Shown here piece after piece: positions 20,479-23,194 of a DNA stretch of 23,194 bases. Below the pieces are notes generated by a model that did no database searches, was not told the DNA's origin, and was given only the letters and a program-made list of their open reading frames with translations. Both the position numbers and the translations under genes were made by a program. Source of the DNA: an uncultured Collinsella sp. (GTDB lineage: Bacteria; Actinomycetota; Coriobacteriia; Coriobacteriales; Coriobacteriaceae); contig UQKU01000033.1 of NCBI GenBank assembly GCA_900541675.1, positions 1 to 23,194 on the forward strand, in the 5' to 3' direction. The stretch's first letter is position 1; each line of letters begins with the position of its first letter.

Positions 20479-23127
20479 ATGGTGAAAAAGTCACCGGAAA
20501 ACACTACTCCCGCAATTGTGGACAACGTAGAGGCGCTTGAGGCTAAGCTCGCTCAGATGCGAGAGGCCCAGGCGCTTTTTGCTACGTACACGCAGGAGCA
20601 GGTCGACAAGATCTTCTATGAGGCCGCCATGGCTGCCAACAAGGCTCGTATCCCGTTGGCGAAGATGGCCATCGAGGAGACCGGCCGCGGCGTTCTTGAG
20701 GACAAGGTCATCAAGAACCACTACGCCGCAGAGTACATCTACAACGCTTACAAGAACACCAAGACCTGTGGTGTCCTGGAGCGCGACGAGGCTTACGGCA
20801 TCACCAAGATCGCCGAGCCCATCGGCATCGTGGGCGCCGTCATCCCGACGACCAACCCCACTTCTACCGCGATCTTCAAGACGCTGATCAGCCTGAAGAC
20901 CCGCAACGCCATCATCATCTCCCCGCACCCGGCTGCCGCCAAGTGCACCATCGCCGCTGCCAAGCTCGTGCTTGATGCCGCCGTCAAGGCCGGTGCCCCC
21001 GAGGGCATCATCGGCTGGGTTGATGTCCCCTCCATCGAGCTGACCAACATGGTCATGCGCGACGTCGACATCATCCTCGCCACCGGTGGCCCGGGCATGG
21101 TCAAGGCCGCCTACTCCTCGGGCAAGCCCGCCCTGGGCGTTGGCGCCGGTAACACCCCGGTCGTCATCGACGACACCGCCGACGTGCTGCTCGCCGTCAA
21201 CTCCATCATCCACTCCAAGACCTTCGACAACGGCATGATCTGCGCTTCCGAGCAGTCCGTGACCGTCATCGACACCATCTATGACCAGGTCAAGGCCGAG
21301 TTCCAGAAGCGCGGCTGCTACTTCGTCAAGCAGGGTGCCGAGATGGAGGCGCTGCGTGCCGCCATGTTCAAGAACGGCGCCCTCGATCACCGCATCCCCG
21401 GCATGGCTGCCGCCAAGATCGCCGAGCTCGCTGGCATCGAGGTTCCCGCCAAGACCAAGATCCTGATCGCCGAGGTCACCTCCACCGACCCCGCCAAGGA
21501 GGAGTTCTCCCACGAGAAGCTCTCCCCGGTCCTGGCCATGTACCACGCCAAGGACTTCCAGGAGGCCGTCGACAAGGCCGAGCACCTGGTGCTCGCCGGT
21601 GGCCCGGGCCACACCGCCTCTCTGTACGTGCACCCCGCTCAGGCCGAGAAGATCAGCCTGTTCGAGCACGTCATGAAGGCCTGCCGTATCGTCATCAACA
21701 CCCCGTCTTCGCACGGCGGCATCGGTGACCTGTACAACTTTGGCATGAAGCCGTCTCTGACCCTGGGCTGCGGCTCCTGGGGCGGCAACTCCGTCTCCGA
21801 GAACGTTGGGGTGAAGCACTTGATCAACGTTAAGACTGTGGCCGAGCGCCGTGAGAACATGCTGTGGTTCCGCGCTCCCGAGAAGGTCTACTTCAAGAAG
21901 GGTTCCACGCCCGTCGCCCTCGACGAGCTCGGTACCGTCATGGGCAAGAAGCGCGCCTTCATCGTCACCGACCAGTTCCTCTTCAAGAATGGCAACACCC
22001 GCGCCATCGAGGCCAAGCTCGACGAGATGGGCATCGCCCACGACTGCTTCTACGACGTCGAGCCCGATCCGTCGCTGCAGTGCGCACGTCGCGGCGCCAA
22101 GCAGATGGCTCTCTTTGAGCCGGACGTCATCATCGCCGTCGGCGGTGGCTCCGCTATGGACGCCGGCAAGATCATGTGGATGATGTACGAGCACCCCGAG
22201 TGCAAGTTCGAGGACATGGCCATGGACTTCATGGACATCCGCAAGCGTATCTTCACCTTCCCCGAGATGGGCAAGAAGGCCTACTTCGTTGCCGTCCCGA
22301 CCTCTTCGGGTACCGGCTCCGAGTGCACGCCGTTCGCCATCATCACCGACAAGGAGACCGGCATCAAGTGGCCGCTCGCCGACTACGCGCTGCTCCCCAA
22401 CATGGCTATCGTCGACGCCGACAACTGCATGACCGCCCCGCGCGGCCTGACCGCTGCCTCCGGCATCGACGTCATGACCCACGCCATCGAGTCCTACGTC
22501 TCCATCATGGCTTCCGACTACACCAAGGGCCTCTCCGAGCGCGCTGCCAAGCTCGTCTTCGAGAACCTGCCCTCCAGCTTCACGAACGGCGCCAAGGACC
22601 CGCATGCCCGCGAGGAGATGCACAACGCCTCCTGCATGGCCGGTATGGCCTTCGCCAACGCCTTCCTGGGCCTCAACCACTCCATGGCCCACAAGCTCGG
22701 CGCCTTCCATCACCTGCCCCACGGCCTCGCCAACGCCGTCATCCTGACTCGCGTCATGCGCTACAACGCCGCCGAGGCTCCCGTCAAGATGGGCACGTTC
22801 TCCCAGTATCCTTACCCCAACGCGCTGCACAACTACGCCGAGATCGCTAAGTACTGCGGCATCGAGGGCAAGGACGACAAGGAGGTCTTCGAGAACTTCA
22901 TCACGAAGCTCGAGGAGCTCAAGGACTTCATCGGCGTCAAGAGGACCATCGCCGACTACGGTGTTGACGAGCAGTACTTCCTCGACACCCTCGACGAGAT
23001 GACCGAGCAGGCATTCAACGACCAGTGCACCGGCGCTAACCCGCGCTACCCGCTCATGAGCGAGATCAAGGAGCTCTACCTGGACGCCTACTACGGCCGC
23101 GAGCCCCAGGACTACGCCGTCTGCTAG
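20479..23127 (+). CDS. adhE: Bifunctional acetaldehyde-CoA/alcohol dehydrogenase AdhE
   Basis: AdhE reduces acetyl-CoA to acetaldehyde and then to ethanol, reoxidising two NADH in fermentation; in other bacteria it forms spirosome filaments. The 882-residue protein has an N-terminal aldehyde dehydrogenase half (to about 450) with catalytic Cys255 in GMICASEQS. The C-terminal half is an iron alcohol dehydrogenase with the cofactor motif VGGGSAMD (from 555) and iron ligands Asp664, His668, His734 and His748, spaced exactly as in E. coli AdhE. ATG at 20479 has AAGGAG 8-9 bases upstream. Codon use is extremely biased to C-ending codons, more than its neighbours, suggesting very high expression. 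Monocistronic, with tandem operator-like repeats upstream. Confidence 0.98.
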   Translation: MVKKSPENTTPAIVDNVEALEAKLAQMREAQALFATYTQEQVDKIFYEAAMAANKARIPLAKMAIEETGRGVLEDKVIKNHYAAEYIYNAYKNTKTCGVLERDEAYGITKIAEPIGIVGAVIPTTNPTSTAIFKTLISLKTRNAIIISPHPAAAKCTIAAAKLVLDAAVKAGAPEGIIGWVDVPSIELTNMVMRDVDIILATGGPGMVKAAYSSGKPALGVGAGNTPVVIDDTADVLLAVNSIIHSKTFDNGMICASEQSVTVIDTIYDQVKAEFQKRGCYFVKQGAEMEALRAAMFKNGALDHRIPGMAAAKIAELAGIEVPAKTKILIAEVTSTDPAKEEFSHEKLSPVLAMYHAKDFQEAVDKAEHLVLAGGPGHTASLYVHPAQAEKISLFEHVMKACRIVINTPSSHGGIGDLYNFGMKPSLTLGCGSWGGNSVSENVGVKHLINVKTVAERRENMLWFRAPEKVYFKKGSTPVALDELGTVMGKKRAFIVTDQFLFKNGNTRAIEAKLDEMGIAHDCFYDVEPDPSLQCARRGAKQMALFEPDVIIAVGGGSAMDAGKIMWMMYEHPECKFEDMAMDFMDIRKRIFTFPEMGKKAYFVAVPTSSGTGSECTPFAIITDKETGIKWPLADYALLPNMAIVDADNCMTAPRGLTAASGIDVMTHAIESYVSIMASDYTKGLSERAAKLVFENLPSSFTNGAKDPHAREEMHNASCMAGMAFANAFLGLNHSMAHKLGAFHHLPHGLANAVILTRVMRYNAAEAPVKMGTFSQYPYPNALHNYAEIAKYCGIEGKDDKEVFENFITKLEELKDFIGVKRTIADYGVDEQYFLDTLDEMTEQAFNDQCTGANPRYPLMSEIKELYLDAYYGREPQDYAVC

Positions 23128-23147
23128 TTTTAGCACGGTTATTTGCG

Positions 23148-23183
23148 GCGGGGGGGGGCGGGGGGTGGCACGCCCCCCCCCGC
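23148..23183 (+). terminator. Possible adhE terminator in a G/C homopolymer hairpin
   Basis: GC followed by nine G (23148-23158) can pair with nine C followed by GC (23173-23183), 11 bp with a 14-base loop, 20 bases after the adhE stop. There is no T tract (GCTTCTATCGC follows). It may be a true terminator whose sequence is unreliable at a contig end. Confidence 0.4.
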
Positions 23184-23194
23184 GCTTCTATCGC

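Noticed and set aside
20491..23136. An 881-codon open frame antisense to nearly all of adhE
   Set aside because: The reading is low-complexity (rich in Val, Gly, Leu, Asp), has no ribosome site, and is explained by the extreme C-ending codon bias of adhE on the other strand.

Overview
The window looks like a chromosomal contig from an anaerobic, gut-type actinobacterium of the class Coriobacteriia, most likely Collinsella or a close relative. The reasons are GC-rich DNA, an actinobacterial-type integration host factor beside gmk, a class 1B (PyrD+PyrK) dihydroorotate dehydrogenase, a large fermentative AdhE, and a GGGGACAGAC-type repeat around a REP-associated transposase. The genus is inference from gene content and order; no marker search was possible. 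Both window ends fall in G/C homopolymer hairpins, so they may be contig ends.

Layout. From 1 to about 18.6 kb nearly everything is on the minus strand. Reading in the direction of transcription (right to left) there are four groups. (1) A de novo pyrimidine operon, pyrR-pyrB-pyrC-pyrK-pyrD-pyrF, preceded by an apparent transcription attenuator. (2) mihF-gmk-rpoZ-thiI (nucleoid protein, guanylate kinase, RNA polymerase omega, tRNA thiolation), almost without gaps and ending in an intrinsic terminator. (3) comEA-comEC-holA (DNA uptake and polymerase III delta), followed by rpsT with its own promoter and terminator. (4) lepA-dusB-hemW, a membrane-anchored DnaJ-like protein, and a conventional dnaJ cut by the window edge. 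From 18.7 kb there are plus-strand genes: rpmB with its terminator, and finally adhE. Between them lies a minus-strand REP-associated Y1 transposase.

How the genes work together. The pyr operon covers aspartate carbamoylation through OMP decarboxylation but lacks pyrE and carAB here. ComEA and ComEC form the DNA receptor and inner-membrane channel of natural transformation, although no pilus genes are in view. RpsT, RpmB, LepA, DusB, ThiI and RpoZ are core translation and transcription functions.

Most interesting points: the transposase is enclosed by 51-bp inverted repeats (46/51 identical), one side amplified as a 33-bp tandem array; a DnaJ-like protein has lost the C-terminal substrate domain and gained membrane helices; mutually exclusive RNA hairpins precede pyrR; and tandem operator-like 18-mers lie upstream of adhE. 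I saw no tRNA, rRNA or CRISPR array.
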